Shown: positions 1 to 9,416 of the stretch, piece by piece
How the letters are laid out: each line of letters starts with the position of its first letter
Numbering within the stretch: the stretch's first letter is position 1
Assembly: GCA_039698035.1 (NCBI GenBank)
Contig: JBDKSW010000009.1
Location: 186,001-250,000, forward strand
DNA: 64,000 bases
Source: JAJFUI01 sp039698035
GTDB taxonomy: Bacteria; Planctomycetota; Planctomycetia; Pirellulales; Thermoguttaceae
Direction: 5' to 3'
The notes under the pieces: model-generated
Told to the model about the DNA's origin: nothing
Databases searched by the model: none
The model's input: the letters and a program-made list of their open reading frames with translations, nothing else
Program-made: the position numbers and the translations under genes

Positions 1-201
1 GGCGTGGCGTGCTCCGTCGGCGCGGCCTGTTCGAGCGGCTCGACCGAGCTTTCGCCCACGCTGCGGGCGATGCAATTGCCCAAGGAGCGGGTGGCCTCTT
101 CGCTGCGATTCAGCCTTGGCGCGACTACCACGCAGGCGGAAATCGACGCGGCCGTTTGCCGAATCGCGCAAGTGTGCCGAGAGCTTTGCGACCTCCCCTG
201 A
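1..201 (+). CDS. Cysteine desulfurase (NifS/IscS family), C-terminal fragment
   Basis: The reading frame is open from base 1 and ends at TGA 199-201, so only the last 66 residues are here. It carries the small-domain hallmarks of class V aminotransferase-type desulfurases: the active-site Cys region reads GAACSSGS, followed by a SSLRFSLG segment and a TQAEID helix typical of the C-terminus. The family moves sulfur from cysteine onto a protein persulfide for Fe-S cluster or tRNA thiolation work. A second, complete desulfurase lies at 57856-59049, so the organism has at least two. The target pathway cannot be told from the fragment. Confidence 0.85.
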   Translation, partial: GVACSVGAACSSGSTELSPTLRAMQLPKERVASSLRFSLGATTTQAEIDAAVCRIAQVCRELCDLP

Positions 202-343
202 GAAATGGCGGGTCTGGGCCCCGGTTCACCGGCCAAAAAGAGAGGCGGCCCCTGTCGCCGGTGTTCCGCGTCATTGCCGGAAACCGGCGACCGAAGCCGC
301 CTCGTGCTAGGTCATCGGCCAGCGTGGCAACGCCGGCATTGCG

Positions 344-853
344 TCACGGCGTCAGCGCCTTGACCGTATTTCGGATCGGCTCGCCGGGGACATAGATTCG
401 CGGCGCGCCGAAGATGCTGTGGCCATAGCGGCCCGCCACACAGGCAGTGCATCCGGCTGCCGGATAGTAGGTCGTGTAGCGGACCGGCGCATAATAGGTC
501 GTGTATGGCGCCGGTGCGTAGTACGTCACTTGCGGTGCAACCGCGGTGGCGCAAGTGCTGCAACCGCTGGCCGGGCAAGTACTGCACGGAGTCGCTGCCG
601 GGGGGTAATACGTCGTGGTGGGCGTGGCGTAGTAAGTCGTCACCGGCGTTGCATAGTAGGTCGCCACCGGCGCTGCGTAATAGGTGGTCGTCGGCGTGGC
701 ATAGTACGTCGTCGTGGGTGCGTCATAAGTCGCGTAGGCCGGCGCGGGACTGGGTGCGGCCGCCCCTGCTCCACAGTTGCACTGAGCCAGAACGGTCGAG
801 GCCGTCAGTCCGAGCACGATGGCCATTGTCACACCGAGTAGTCGCTTACACAT
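344..853 (-). CDS. Secreted Tyr/Thr-rich tandem-repeat protein
   Basis: A 169-aa product. The ATG at 853 is preferred over a longer upstream frame because it follows GGGGAGACAACC and opens a classical signal peptide (MCKRLLG, hydrophobic core, cleavage near VLAQC). The mature part contains about nine imperfect copies of a 7-10 residue unit of the type TTTYYATP, interrupted by a Cys-rich stretch (CSTCP, CSTCA). Short secreted proteins with YY/TT repeats are frequent in planctomycetes, but no function is established to my knowledge. A cell-envelope or surface role is inference. The DNA is correspondingly repetitive and could suffer repeat-number change. Confidence 0.75.
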   Translation of the reverse strand: MCKRLLGVTMAIVLGLTASTVLAQCNCGAGAAAPSPAPAYATYDAPTTTYYATPTTTYYAAPVATYYATPVTTYYATPTTTYYPPAATPCSTCPASGCSTCATAVAPQVTYYAPAPYTTYYAPVRYTTYYPAAGCTACVAGRYGHSIFGAPRIYVPGEPIRNTVKALTP

Positions 854-1412
854 GGTTGTCTCCCCGATACTGAATCTTGTTCGCAAATGGTGACGTTCGG
901 CAAAATCATCCTGACTTATCGCACACGGCCGCCGCGCCAATGCTTCTCGATCATTCATCATATTCCTCAGGATTCGACGCGACAAGCGTTCGCAGCGATG
1001 GACGGGATCACTCGATCAACCCCTGTCATCGCGCCCCATAGCTTCCTACGAAGCGGCCGGTCGTTTGGTTGTCTTCGGCGGCGTGGGAAACGATGGTCTG
1101 CGGCGACGGCCCTGACAAGTCGGCGGTGGGCCAAACCGCGGCGGTCACTGAAACGTTACGATAAGTCCGTGGCGGATTGCGGCAGTCCGGTCGAGCGTGC
1201 GTTCTACACAGCCAATTCGCTTTGTGCTACAATCCGTCACTGGCAACCGCTTGCTTTACTAGCAACCCTACTGCGCTCTGCGGCAATAAGCAAAGAGCTC
1301 CCGGCTGGCGTTTTGTGGTCAGCGGCCGTTTATGCCGAATGTGAGGCCAATCGGGCTTCGGCAAGCCATGTCTGCGGTCGAACAAGGATCCTTGGCACGA
1401 TTGGAACCCAAA
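854..1412. other. Intergenic region between divergent genes
   Basis: About 560 bases separate the minus-strand secreted repeat protein from the plus-strand glycosyltransferase. It must hold both promoters. Frames running through it have no ribosome binding site or recognisable motif. The in-frame ATGs at 1332 and 1368 could be alternative starts of the downstream gene. I see no RNA gene or repeat. Confidence 0.5.
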
Positions 1413-2153
1413 ATGCCTCATCCCGACCGGACGCTAGTCACCGTGGCCACCTACAACGAGATGGAGAATCTGCCTCGGTTGGTCGAGGAGATTGCCCGGT
1501 ATGTTCCGGACGCGGACATCCTGGTCATTGATGACAACTCGCCGGACGGCACTGGCCAGTGGTGCGACCGGCAGCAGGCTGAAAACCCGCGGCTCCACTG
1601 TTTGCACCGGTCCGGAAAACTGGGGCTTGGCACGGCCATCGTCGCTGGCATGAAGTATGCCGTCGAGCATGGCTATCGGTACATGCTCAACATGGACGCC
1701 GACTTCAGCCACGCGCCGAAGTATTTGCCGGCGATCATTGCTGGCATGGAGTCGCCCAACGGAACGCCGGTTGATGTCATGATCGGCTCGCGTTACGTGT
1801 CTGGCGGCGGCGTGGAAGGGTGGCCCGTTCGGCGGCAACTGATGAGTCGGGCCGTAAACCTGTACGCCCGCTGGTTGCTTGGACTAAAGTCGAAGGACTG
1901 TAGCGGCGCCTACCGTTGCTATCGGACGACGCTTCTGGCCCGTCTCGATTTTGACGCCATACGCAGTCGGGGCTACTCGTTCCAGGAAGAAATCCTCTGG
2001 CGGCTGAAGCGGCTTGGGGCGCGATTCGACGAAACGCCGATCGTCTTCGTCGATCGTCAGCGTGGGGTTTCAAAGATCGACTCGAGCGAGGCGTTTGCCG
2101 CGATGCGCATCATCCTGGCCTTGGGGGCGAAGAATTGGCTTGGGCTTGCCTGA
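1413..2153 (+). CDS. Polyprenol-phosphate mannose synthase-like family 2 glycosyltransferase
   Basis: A 246-aa cytoplasmic or membrane-associated GT2 enzyme. It starts with VTVATYNEMENLP, has the nucleotide-binding DDNSPDGT motif and the metal-binding MDADFSH motif, and later GSRYVSGG, all hallmarks of DPM1-type dolichyl/polyprenyl-phosphate mannose (or glucose) synthases. There is no C-terminal membrane domain, so it matches the short soluble DPM1 type. The family transfers a hexose from a nucleotide sugar to a lipid phosphate carrier for later glycosylation. The start is uncertain: in-frame ATGs at 1332 and 1368 would add 27 or 15 residues before the conserved domain. The sugar cannot be read from sequence. 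Confidence 0.85.
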   Translation: MPHPDRTLVTVATYNEMENLPRLVEEIARYVPDADILVIDDNSPDGTGQWCDRQQAENPRLHCLHRSGKLGLGTAIVAGMKYAVEHGYRYMLNMDADFSHAPKYLPAIIAGMESPNGTPVDVMIGSRYVSGGGVEGWPVRRQLMSRAVNLYARWLLGLKSKDCSGAYRCYRTTLLARLDFDAIRSRGYSFQEEILWRLKRLGARFDETPIVFVDRQRGVSKIDSSEAFAAMRIILALGAKNWLGLA

Positions 2154-2208
2154 AAGCACACCTGTCGCAATTTATATGAGCCAAAAATCATCAAACGGAG
2201 AGTGAGAC

Positions 2209-4356
2209 GTGCAGCAAGAATCGCTTCAGTTGCTTAGCGGAAACGAAGCCGTTGCGTTGGCGGCCCTTCATGCCGGCGTGGCGCTCGGCGTTGGATACCC
2301 CGGCACGCCATCGACGGAAATTCTCGAATGCTTCGACGAGCTAGGCGGCCCGGCCCAGTGGGCGCCCAACGAAAAGGTCGCGTTCGAGGTCGCCTTGGGC
2401 GCGGCCCTCGGCTCGGCCCCGGCCTTGGTGACGATGAAGCACGTCGGGCTGAACGTTGCGGCCGACCCGCTCTTCACCGCGGCCTACAGCGGCGTCGCCG
2501 GCGCGTTGCTGGTCGTTTCGGCCGACGATCCCGGCATGGCATCGAGCCAAAACGAACAGGACAATCGCCGGTATGCCGTGGCGGCAGGCGTGCCCATGCT
2601 CGAGCCGTCGGACTCGCAAGAGGCGTACGACTTCACTCGCATCGCGTTGGAAGTCTCGGCGCGTTGGCAGATCCCGGTCATTTTGCGCATGACAACGCGT
2701 GTGTGTCACAGCAAGACACTGGTGCGCCCGGCGGCTCCGGGCGCGGCGCCGAGTCCGCGGCATTTCCAGCGGGACAGTCGTGCCCGGGTGATGATTCCGG
2801 CGCACGCCCGGCCTGCGCATCACCGGTTGCGGCAGAAGCTGGCGGAAATTGCCGCTTGGAATGAATCGCGCGAGTTCAACCGAACCTCGGACGGCGATCG
2901 TTCCGTGGGGATCATTACCTCGGGCGTCACCTACATGCACGTCCGCGAGGCCTCGCCCAAGGCGGCCGTGTTGAAGCTTGGTATGACCTATCCGCTGCCG
3001 CTGGAATGCATTCGGCGCTTTGCCGAAAGCGTCGAGCGGTGTCTGATCGTCGAAGAGGGCGACCCTTACCTCTTCGAGCAACTTCGCGCCGCCGGGCTGA
3101 AGGTCGAGCAGAAGCCCGAGATGTTCCGGTTTGGCGAGTTGGACGTTGCCCGAGTTCGGCGGATTCTGGCCGCCGACACGTCGCCCGAGGCCGTTCCGCC
3201 CGCTGGTAAGCCGCCGGCGCTCTGCCCGAGCTGTCCGCATCGTGTCACGTTCGAGACGCTTCAAAAATTTGACTGCATCGTCGCCGGCGACATCGGTTGC
3301 TACACGCTCGGCGTGCTGCCGCCATTTGAAAAGATGGATGTGCAGTCGTGCATGGGCGCCAGCATCGGCATGGGCCTTGGCATGCGTCACGTGCTGCCAG
3401 AGGACGAAGCGCGCCGCGTGGTCAGCGTCATCGGTGACAGTACGTTCGTCCACAGCGGCATTACGGGCCTCGTGGAAATGATGTACAACCCGCCGGCTAC
3501 GGGCCACGTCGTCCTCATCCTGGACAATGGCACGACGGCCATGACGGGCCTGCAAGAGCACCCGGGCACGGGCCGCACCCTCGGCCATCAGCCCACGGGC
3601 CGTCTGGTGATCGAAGACCTGGCCCGCGCTATTGGCGTTCCCCATGTTGTCGTGATCGATCCGGTGGCCAATCGCGAGCAGTTTGAACGCACGCTTGGTG
3701 ATGCCCTCGCACAGAACCAGTTGGCCGTCATCATCGCCCGGCGTCCCTGCTTGCTCGCCATGGGCAAGATCAAACAGCGGGAAAAGCAGAGCGAGCAAGG
3801 CGACGGCCAGGCGACCAACGGCTCCTGCGCAATCGCCACGGAGGAGGCGACGGCCGTTCAGAGAAATCCGAACCCCGCTGCGGTTCCGTCCCCCGTTTCG
3901 ATCGTCATTGCCGGCGTCGGGGGCCAAGGCGTGCTGAAAGCGTCCGATATTTTGGGCGAAGCCGCGTTCCTGGCCGGATACGATGTCAAGAAGTCGGAGG
4001 TCCACGGCATGAGTCAGCGCGGTGGCTCGGTGGCCAGCGATATCCGGTTTGGGCAGGCCGTCTTCAGCCCCATGGTCCCGCCGGGTGAGGCGGACGTGCT
4101 GCTCGTGCTGGCTGAGGACCAGATCGAAAACAACCGGTTGCGGCTCCGCCAGGGCGGCGTGTTGATTACGCCGGACGTCGTCGACCCGGCAACGTTGCCC
4201 AATCGTCGGTCGGCGAACGTCGCCCTGCTCGGCGCGGTGAGCCGGCATGTGCCGATTGACCTGGCCGTTTGGCACGAGGCGATTCGCCGAAACCTGAAGC
4301 CGGAGCTGCACGAAGTGAACCTCCGCGCGTTTGAAATTGGCCGAAACGGCCACTAA
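2209..4356 (+). CDS. iorA/iorB: Indolepyruvate ferredoxin oxidoreductase, alpha-beta fusion
   Basis: A 715-aa protein beginning at GTG after a GGAGAGTGAG ribosome binding site. Residues ~1-170 are the pyrimidine-binding domain (LLSGNEA, GVGYPGTPSTEI). Residues ~340-530 are the thiamine-diphosphate domain, with CPSCPHR, GDIGCYTLG, GDSTFVHSG and DNGTTAMTG. After a low-complexity linker (~530-565) comes an IorB-like domain (IAGVGGQGVLKAS, then SEVHGMSQRGGSV). The complex oxidatively decarboxylates aryl-pyruvates to acyl-CoA using ferredoxin. The usual C-terminal two-cluster ferredoxin domain of IorA is missing, and its place is taken by the linker and the beta part. It appears to be a single-gene unit. 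Confidence 0.88.
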   Translation: MQQESLQLLSGNEAVALAALHAGVALGVGYPGTPSTEILECFDELGGPAQWAPNEKVAFEVALGAALGSAPALVTMKHVGLNVAADPLFTAAYSGVAGALLVVSADDPGMASSQNEQDNRRYAVAAGVPMLEPSDSQEAYDFTRIALEVSARWQIPVILRMTTRVCHSKTLVRPAAPGAAPSPRHFQRDSRARVMIPAHARPAHHRLRQKLAEIAAWNESREFNRTSDGDRSVGIITSGVTYMHVREASPKAAVLKLGMTYPLPLECIRRFAESVERCLIVEEGDPYLFEQLRAAGLKVEQKPEMFRFGELDVARVRRILAADTSPEAVPPAGKPPALCPSCPHRVTFETLQKFDCIVAGDIGCYTLGVLPPFEKMDVQSCMGASIGMGLGMRHVLPEDEARRVVSVIGDSTFVHSGITGLVEMMYNPPATGHVVLILDNGTTAMTGLQEHPGTGRTLGHQPTGRLVIEDLARAIGVPHVVVIDPVANREQFERTLGDALAQNQLAVIIARRPCLLAMGKIKQREKQSEQGDGQATNGSCAIATEEATAVQRNPNPAAVPSPVSIVIAGVGGQGVLKASDILGEAAFLAGYDVKKSEVHGMSQRGGSVASDIRFGQAVFSPMVPPGEADVLLVLAEDQIENNRLRLRQGGVLITPDVVDPATLPNRRSANVALLGAVSRHVPIDLAVWHEAIRRNLKPELHEVNLRAFEIGRNGH

Positions 4357-4569
4357 AGTCGCGTCCCCAAGGTAATTACCGCGCGTTTTGCCGCGTTTGA
4401 CATTCCTGCCATTTGCCGTTAGTCTGGGTAAATATGGCCGATTTGCGGCTTCCTGCGCACGATTGCGTCCATCGCCAATGAGTCGTTCGGCGGCCCGGCG
4501 ACTGCGAATCCGGCCCAAAGAGCCGATGGGTGGTCCAGGTCGGGTCATTGGCAACATTGAATCAACGCT

Positions 4570-6285
4570 ATGGCCAAACGCAAAAGCGACTACACGGAAA
4601 TCCTTGTTCGGCAAGGGGTTATCAGCCCCGAGCAGCTCGCCGAGGCCCAGCAGGTGGCCCAGCAGTCGTCGACGGCCTTGCCGGACGCGCTGATTCGACT
4701 TGGGTACGCCACCGGCGAAGAGGTGATGCGGGCGTTGGCCGAGCAGCACAACCTCGACTACGTCAACCTGGCCGAGGTGTCGATCCCCCCGTCGGTTGTC
4801 GAACTGGTGCCGGAGTCGGTCGCTCGTGAAAATATCGCGATCCCCCTTTCCGAGGCCGATGGCAAGCTGACCGTCATCGTCAGCGATCCGGACGATTACG
4901 AGACGTTCGACAAGCTGCGGTTCATCCTCAACCGGCAGATTGAAATCGCGCTGGCCCCGCGCGAGGCCATCCTCGAGGCGATCAACCGGCATTACGGCCA
5001 AACGGTCGGCGAGAGCGCCGACTCGATGCTGCAGGAGTTCACCGACACGGCCATCGACTTCACCGAGACGATGCAGGAGTCGGAAGGCTCTGAAGAGGAG
5101 GTGGACGAGAGCAGCGCTCCGGTCGTTCGGCTGGTGCAACTGATCATCACCGAGGCCGTTCAGCTCCGCGCGTCGGATATCCATATCGAGCCGTTCGAGG
5201 ACCGCATCCGCGTCCGCTATCGGATCGACGGCGTGCTGGTCGAACGGGACAGCCCCCCCCGACGGCTGCTTGGCGCAATACTCTCCCGTATCAAGATTCT
5301 CTCGAAGCTCGACATTGCCGAACGCCGCCGAACCCAGGACGGTCGTATCAAGGTGAGCGTGGGCGAAAAGGACCTCGACCTCCGCGTTAGCGTCATCCCG
5401 ACCAGCCACGGCCAGTCGGTCGTCATGCGGATTCTCGACAAGGACAGCATCAAGGTCGGGCTTCGGCAGCTCGGCTTTGCCGATACCGACTACCGAAAAA
5501 TCCGAACTCTGATCCAACGTCCCAACGGGATCATCCTGGTTACCGGGCCTACCGGGTCGGGCAAGACGACGTCGCTCTACGCGGCATTGAACGAACTGAA
5601 CACGCCTGACCGGAAGATCATTACGGCCGAAGACCCGGTGGAATACTACCTTCCGGGGGTCAATCAGGTTGAGATTCGGCACGACATCGGGCTGGACTTT
5701 GCCAAGGTCATTCGGGCCATGTTGCGGCAGGCCCCGAACGTGATTCTGGTTGGCGAAATGCGAGATCTTGAGACGGCCCAGATGGGAATCCAGGCGTCTC
5801 TTACTGGACACCTGGTTTTCAGCACGCTGCATACGAACGATGCGCCCAGTGCCATTACACGTCTCATTGACATGGGTGTGGCCTCCTATCTGATCTCCAG
5901 CAGCGTGGTAGCCATCATGGCACAGCGCTTGGTGCGCGTTGTTTGCCAACGGTGCAAGCATCCGTACAAGCCGGATGAGGCACTTTTAGAGGGGGCTGGC
6001 ATTACTTGCGAAATGGCCGCCAATGCGTCGTTCGCCAAGGGCTCGGGGTGCGGCAGTTGCCAAGGAAAGGGCTTTCGTGGCAGGTTGGGTATTTTTGAAT
6101 TGATGCTCATGACCTCCAAAGTCCGCGAGCTGACGTTCAATGCGGCACCCACGGACCAGATCCGTCGGGCGGCGGTCGCGGACGGGATGCGGACCCTTTA
6201 TTCCGACGGCATCGACAAGGTCCTGCGCGGGATCACGACGCTCGAAGAGGTTCTGAGACAAGCGAAACGGTCGGAGTTTGACTGA
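4570..6285 (+). CDS. pilB: Type IV pilus / type II secretion assembly ATPase (PilB/GspE), first copy
   Basis: A 571-aa cytoplasmic motor ATPase. Residues ~1-145 form the GspE N-terminal domain. The catalytic part has the Asp box region (RTQDGRI), Walker A GPTGSGKT at 326-333, Walker B VILVGEMRDLET near 391-402, a His box (TLHTNDAP), and a zinc-binding pair of CxxC motifs (Cys459/462 and 494/497). This tetracysteine is diagnostic of GspE/PilB rather than PilT. An acidic linker (~165-182) separates the halves. It heads the locus running to 19137. The next gene is a retraction ATPase, after 132 bases. Confidence 0.93.
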   Translation: MAKRKSDYTEILVRQGVISPEQLAEAQQVAQQSSTALPDALIRLGYATGEEVMRALAEQHNLDYVNLAEVSIPPSVVELVPESVARENIAIPLSEADGKLTVIVSDPDDYETFDKLRFILNRQIEIALAPREAILEAINRHYGQTVGESADSMLQEFTDTAIDFTETMQESEGSEEEVDESSAPVVRLVQLIITEAVQLRASDIHIEPFEDRIRVRYRIDGVLVERDSPPRRLLGAILSRIKILSKLDIAERRRTQDGRIKVSVGEKDLDLRVSVIPTSHGQSVVMRILDKDSIKVGLRQLGFADTDYRKIRTLIQRPNGIILVTGPTGSGKTTSLYAALNELNTPDRKIITAEDPVEYYLPGVNQVEIRHDIGLDFAKVIRAMLRQAPNVILVGEMRDLETAQMGIQASLTGHLVFSTLHTNDAPSAITRLIDMGVASYLISSSVVAIMAQRLVRVVCQRCKHPYKPDEALLEGAGITCEMAANASFAKGSGCGSCQGKGFRGRLGIFELMLMTSKVRELTFNAAPTDQIRRAAVADGMRTLYSDGIDKVLRGITTLEEVLRQAKRSEFD

Positions 6286-6417
6286 TTCGTTGGCCCGGAG
6301 CAGGCCAACTAGGAATAATCCTTACGAAGGCCCGGCGACTGCGGAACGGATCGCTGGAAGAGGTTTCTCTCCCCTTTTGCCGAGCATTTACACACTTCAA
6401 GCGGGGAGCCGCTCTCA

Positions 6418-7539
6418 ATGGCAACTATCCTTATCGATAAGCTGCTGCAAACGGTCATCAATCGCAATGCGAGCGATTTGCACATTGCCGTGGGCCAGCC
6501 GCCGGTCGTTCGTCTCGACGGACATCTTGTCAAGCTCGAGACCAAGTCGCTGGAGCCGGACGACACGACGGCACTGATGAAGAGCATCAGCCCGGAGCGG
6601 TGTCAGCAGGAGTTGCAAGAGGTGGGCAGCTCCGACTTTGGCTTCTCCTTTGGCGACCAGGGCCGGTTCCGCGTCTCGATCTTCAAGGAGCGCGGCCACA
6701 CGGCGATGGCCCTGCGGTTGGTTCCTCGGCGGCTGTTGAGTTTTGAGGAACTCGGTGCGCCGCCGGTCCTCGCCCAACTGTGCGCTCGTCCTCGCGGACT
6801 GGTGTTGGTCACTGGCCCAACCGGCTCGGGCAAGACGACGACGCTGGCGACGATGATCGACTACATCAATCAGAACTTCGACCACCACATCATCACGGTC
6901 GAGGATCCGATCGAGTTCTATCACACGCACAAGAAGTCGACGATCAACCAGCGTGAGATCGGGGTTGATGTGCCCACGTTCGCCGAGGCCATCCGGCGCG
7001 CCTTGCGACAAGATCCCGACGTCATCCTCGTCGGCGAAATGCGCGACCTGGAGACCATCGAGACGGCGATCACGGCCGCCGAAACGGGCCACGTCGTGTT
7101 CGGCACGCTGCACACGACCGGCGCTCAGGGCACGGTCAACCGCATCATCGACGTCTTCCCGACGAACCAACAGGATCAGATTCGAACGCAGTTGTCGGTC
7201 GCCATTCTGGGCGTTCTTTCACAGACGTTGCTGCCCCGGATCGGCGGAGGCCGAGTTGCCGCCTACGAAATGCTCGTCATCGATTCGGCCATCGCCAACC
7301 TGATCCGTGAAAACAAGACGTTCCGCATTACGTCCGCCATTCAGACGGGGCAGAAGAAAGGCATGCAGTTGCTCGACGACCACATGTTCCGCCTCTGGAA
7401 GGAAGGCAAGGTCGAGAAACGCGACATCTTGCTCAAGGCGCATTCGGTCGATGAGCTCAGCAACAAGATCGCCAGGCACGAACGTGGCATGTTCGAGGAC
7501 GAGGACGAAGCGCGCAGCCGCGCCGAACGCGACGAATAA
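6418..7539 (+). CDS. pilT: Twitching motility retraction ATPase PilT
   Basis: A 373-aa secretion ATPase lacking the N-terminal GspE domain and the zinc tetracysteine, as expected of PilT. It shows Walker A GPTGSGKT at 133-140, the Asp box (EDPIEF), Walker B (VILVGEMRDLET) and the His box GTLHTTGA. PilT powers pilus depolymerisation. Its presence argues that this locus builds a retractable pilus and not only a secretion pseudopilus. It sits between two PilB-like genes and ends 9 bases before the next start, so it is surely cotranscribed with it. The highly charged C-terminal tail (EDEDEARSRAERDE) is unusual. Confidence 0.93.
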   Translation: MATILIDKLLQTVINRNASDLHIAVGQPPVVRLDGHLVKLETKSLEPDDTTALMKSISPERCQQELQEVGSSDFGFSFGDQGRFRVSIFKERGHTAMALRLVPRRLLSFEELGAPPVLAQLCARPRGLVLVTGPTGSGKTTTLATMIDYINQNFDHHIITVEDPIEFYHTHKKSTINQREIGVDVPTFAEAIRRALRQDPDVILVGEMRDLETIETAITAAETGHVVFGTLHTTGAQGTVNRIIDVFPTNQQDQIRTQLSVAILGVLSQTLLPRIGGGRVAAYEMLVIDSAIANLIRENKTFRITSAIQTGQKKGMQLLDDHMFRLWKEGKVEKRDILLKAHSVDELSNKIARHERGMFEDEDEARSRAERDE

Positions 7540-7548
7540 GAGGTAGTC

Positions 7549-9267
7549 ATGGCAATCCGGCGGATCGGTCAGATTCTCGTTGACTTGGGGTTCCTCAAGG
7601 AGGAGCAGCTCGAGATGCTGCTCGAGGAACAGCAGCAGCGGCCTGGCGAGATGTTCGGGCAAATCGCCGTCGGCATGGGCCTGATCAATGAGGACCAGCT
7701 CGCCCAGGGGCTCGCCGAGCAGATGGGGATGCAGGTCGTCAGCCTCAACGACGTGGTCATCCCGCCCGAGGTCCTCACTCACATCACCGAGCCGATGGCT
7801 CAGCTCTACCGCATCGTCCCGTTGCGGTTCGAGGACAACGTGCTGACGATCGCCATGTGCGATCCGCAAAAGCTCTCGATCATCGACGAATTGCGGAGCT
7901 TCTTGGGCTGCGATGTCAAGGCGATGGTCGCCACGGAGAAAGACCTCGTCAAGGCGCTCGAGCGCTACTACTCGGCCGGCGGCGAAAGCGTCGAGACGTT
8001 GATCGCCGACATGGAGAAGGACGCCGAGCTGGCGGCGGCTTCCGAGAAGATGGAGAAGGCCGGCGCGTTGGACCTTACCAGCGTCGAGGCCCTGGCCGAC
8101 AGTGCGCCGGTGCGAAAGCTCTTGAACATGGTCCTCCTGTTGGCCATCCGCGAGCAGGCCAGCGACTTGCACTTCGAGCCGTTTGAGAACGAGTTCAAAA
8201 TTCGCATTCGTTCCGACGGCGTGCTGTACGAGATGGTGCCGCCGCCGCGTCACTTGGCCTTTGCCATTACGACGCGCATCAAGGTCATGGCCGATCTGAA
8301 TATCGCCGAGCGGCGGTTGCCGCAGGACGGGCGCATTCGGCTGACCGTTGGCGGCCACCCGGTCGATCTTCGCGTCAGCGTCCTGCCGACGATGTTCGGC
8401 GAAAGCGTCGTCATGCGGGTGCTCGACCGCTCGGTGGTCATGCTCGACCTGGACGCCGTCGGATTGCCGCCGAACATCCTTGCTTCGTTCCGCGAGGTGA
8501 TTCGCAGGCCGAACGGCATCGTATTGGTGACGGGACCGACCGGCTCGGGCAAGACGACCACGCTCTACGGTGCCCTCAACGAGTTGAACGTCATCGAGGA
8601 CAAGCTCATTACGACCGAGGACCCGGTCGAGTACGACATTGACGGGCTGATCCAGATACCCATTGATCCGGTCATTGGCAACACGTTTGCCCAGTGTCTG
8701 CGGTCCATTTTGCGACAAGACCCCGACAAGATCCTGGTCGGCGAGATTCGCGATCTCGAGACGGCCGAAATTGCCATTCAGGCGTCGCTGACCGGGCACA
8801 TGGTCTTCAGCACGCTGCACACGAACGATGCCCCGAGCACGGTGACCCGGCTCCGCGACATGGGCATTCCGCCGTTCCTGATCACGGCCACGCTCGAAGC
8901 CATTTTGGCCCAGCGACTCGTGCGCAAGATCTGCAAGGAATGCCGCGAGCAAACGGCCCCCAACACCGAGCTGATCGCCCAGCTCGAACTGACGCCCGAG
9001 GAGGCGGCCGACATGAAGTACTACCGCGGTCGCGGTTGTGCGGCCTGCAACAACACGGGCTACCGAGGCCGGACCGGGTTGTTTGAATATTTGCCGATGA
9101 ACGAGCAACTGCGGGACTTGGTGAATCATGGGGCATCGACCCAGCAGATGCGAGAAGCGGCCTTGCAGTCGGGGATGATCACCCTGCGTCAATCCGGGCT
9201 GCAAAAGATCAAAGATGGCGTCACTACGATCGAGGAAGTCGTCCGCGAGACGGTGGTCGAAGTGTAA
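7549..9267 (+). CDS. pilB: Type IV pilus / type II secretion assembly ATPase (PilB/GspE), second copy
   Basis: A 572-aa paralogue of the protein at 4570-6285 with the same plan: N-terminal GspE domain (~1-140), a charged Lys/Glu linker (~150-185), Walker A GPTGSGKT at 329-336, EDPVEYD, Walker B (ILVGEIRDLET), STLHTNDAPS, and a zinc-type tetracysteine (CKEC, CAAC). The start follows AAGAGGTAGTC. The two PilB copies differ clearly along their length, so they are diverged paralogues and not a recent duplication. One may serve pilus extension and the other type II secretion or a second fibre (inference). Confidence 0.92.
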   Translation: MAIRRIGQILVDLGFLKEEQLEMLLEEQQQRPGEMFGQIAVGMGLINEDQLAQGLAEQMGMQVVSLNDVVIPPEVLTHITEPMAQLYRIVPLRFEDNVLTIAMCDPQKLSIIDELRSFLGCDVKAMVATEKDLVKALERYYSAGGESVETLIADMEKDAELAAASEKMEKAGALDLTSVEALADSAPVRKLLNMVLLLAIREQASDLHFEPFENEFKIRIRSDGVLYEMVPPPRHLAFAITTRIKVMADLNIAERRLPQDGRIRLTVGGHPVDLRVSVLPTMFGESVVMRVLDRSVVMLDLDAVGLPPNILASFREVIRRPNGIVLVTGPTGSGKTTTLYGALNELNVIEDKLITTEDPVEYDIDGLIQIPIDPVIGNTFAQCLRSILRQDPDKILVGEIRDLETAEIAIQASLTGHMVFSTLHTNDAPSTVTRLRDMGIPPFLITATLEAILAQRLVRKICKECREQTAPNTELIAQLELTPEEAADMKYYRGRGCAACNNTGYRGRTGLFEYLPMNEQLRDLVNHGASTQQMREAALQSGMITLRQSGLQKIKDGVTTIEEVVRETVVEV

Positions 9268-9416
9268 CGCGATAGGAGCCCCGAGGGGGGCACGCCCAGC
9301 GAGGAACCGAAAAACGCCCGCGACGAAACGTCGCGCGCCCCAAGGACTGCGTCCGCTGTCCGTCGTCGCCCGAAGGAACGGCGCCGCGGCAGTGTGCCGA
9401 CGAAGGAGGCAACGCC

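Noticed and set aside
344..853. Possible CRISPR array because of short repeats
   Set aside because: Repeats are imperfect, in frame, without unique spacers of constant length. They encode YY/TT units. No cas gene is in the window.
2341..5961. A 1206-codon open frame on the minus strand
   Set aside because: It lies antisense to the indolepyruvate oxidoreductase and PilB genes, whose motifs are certain. High GC gives long antisense frames; it has no domain, binding site or sensible composition.
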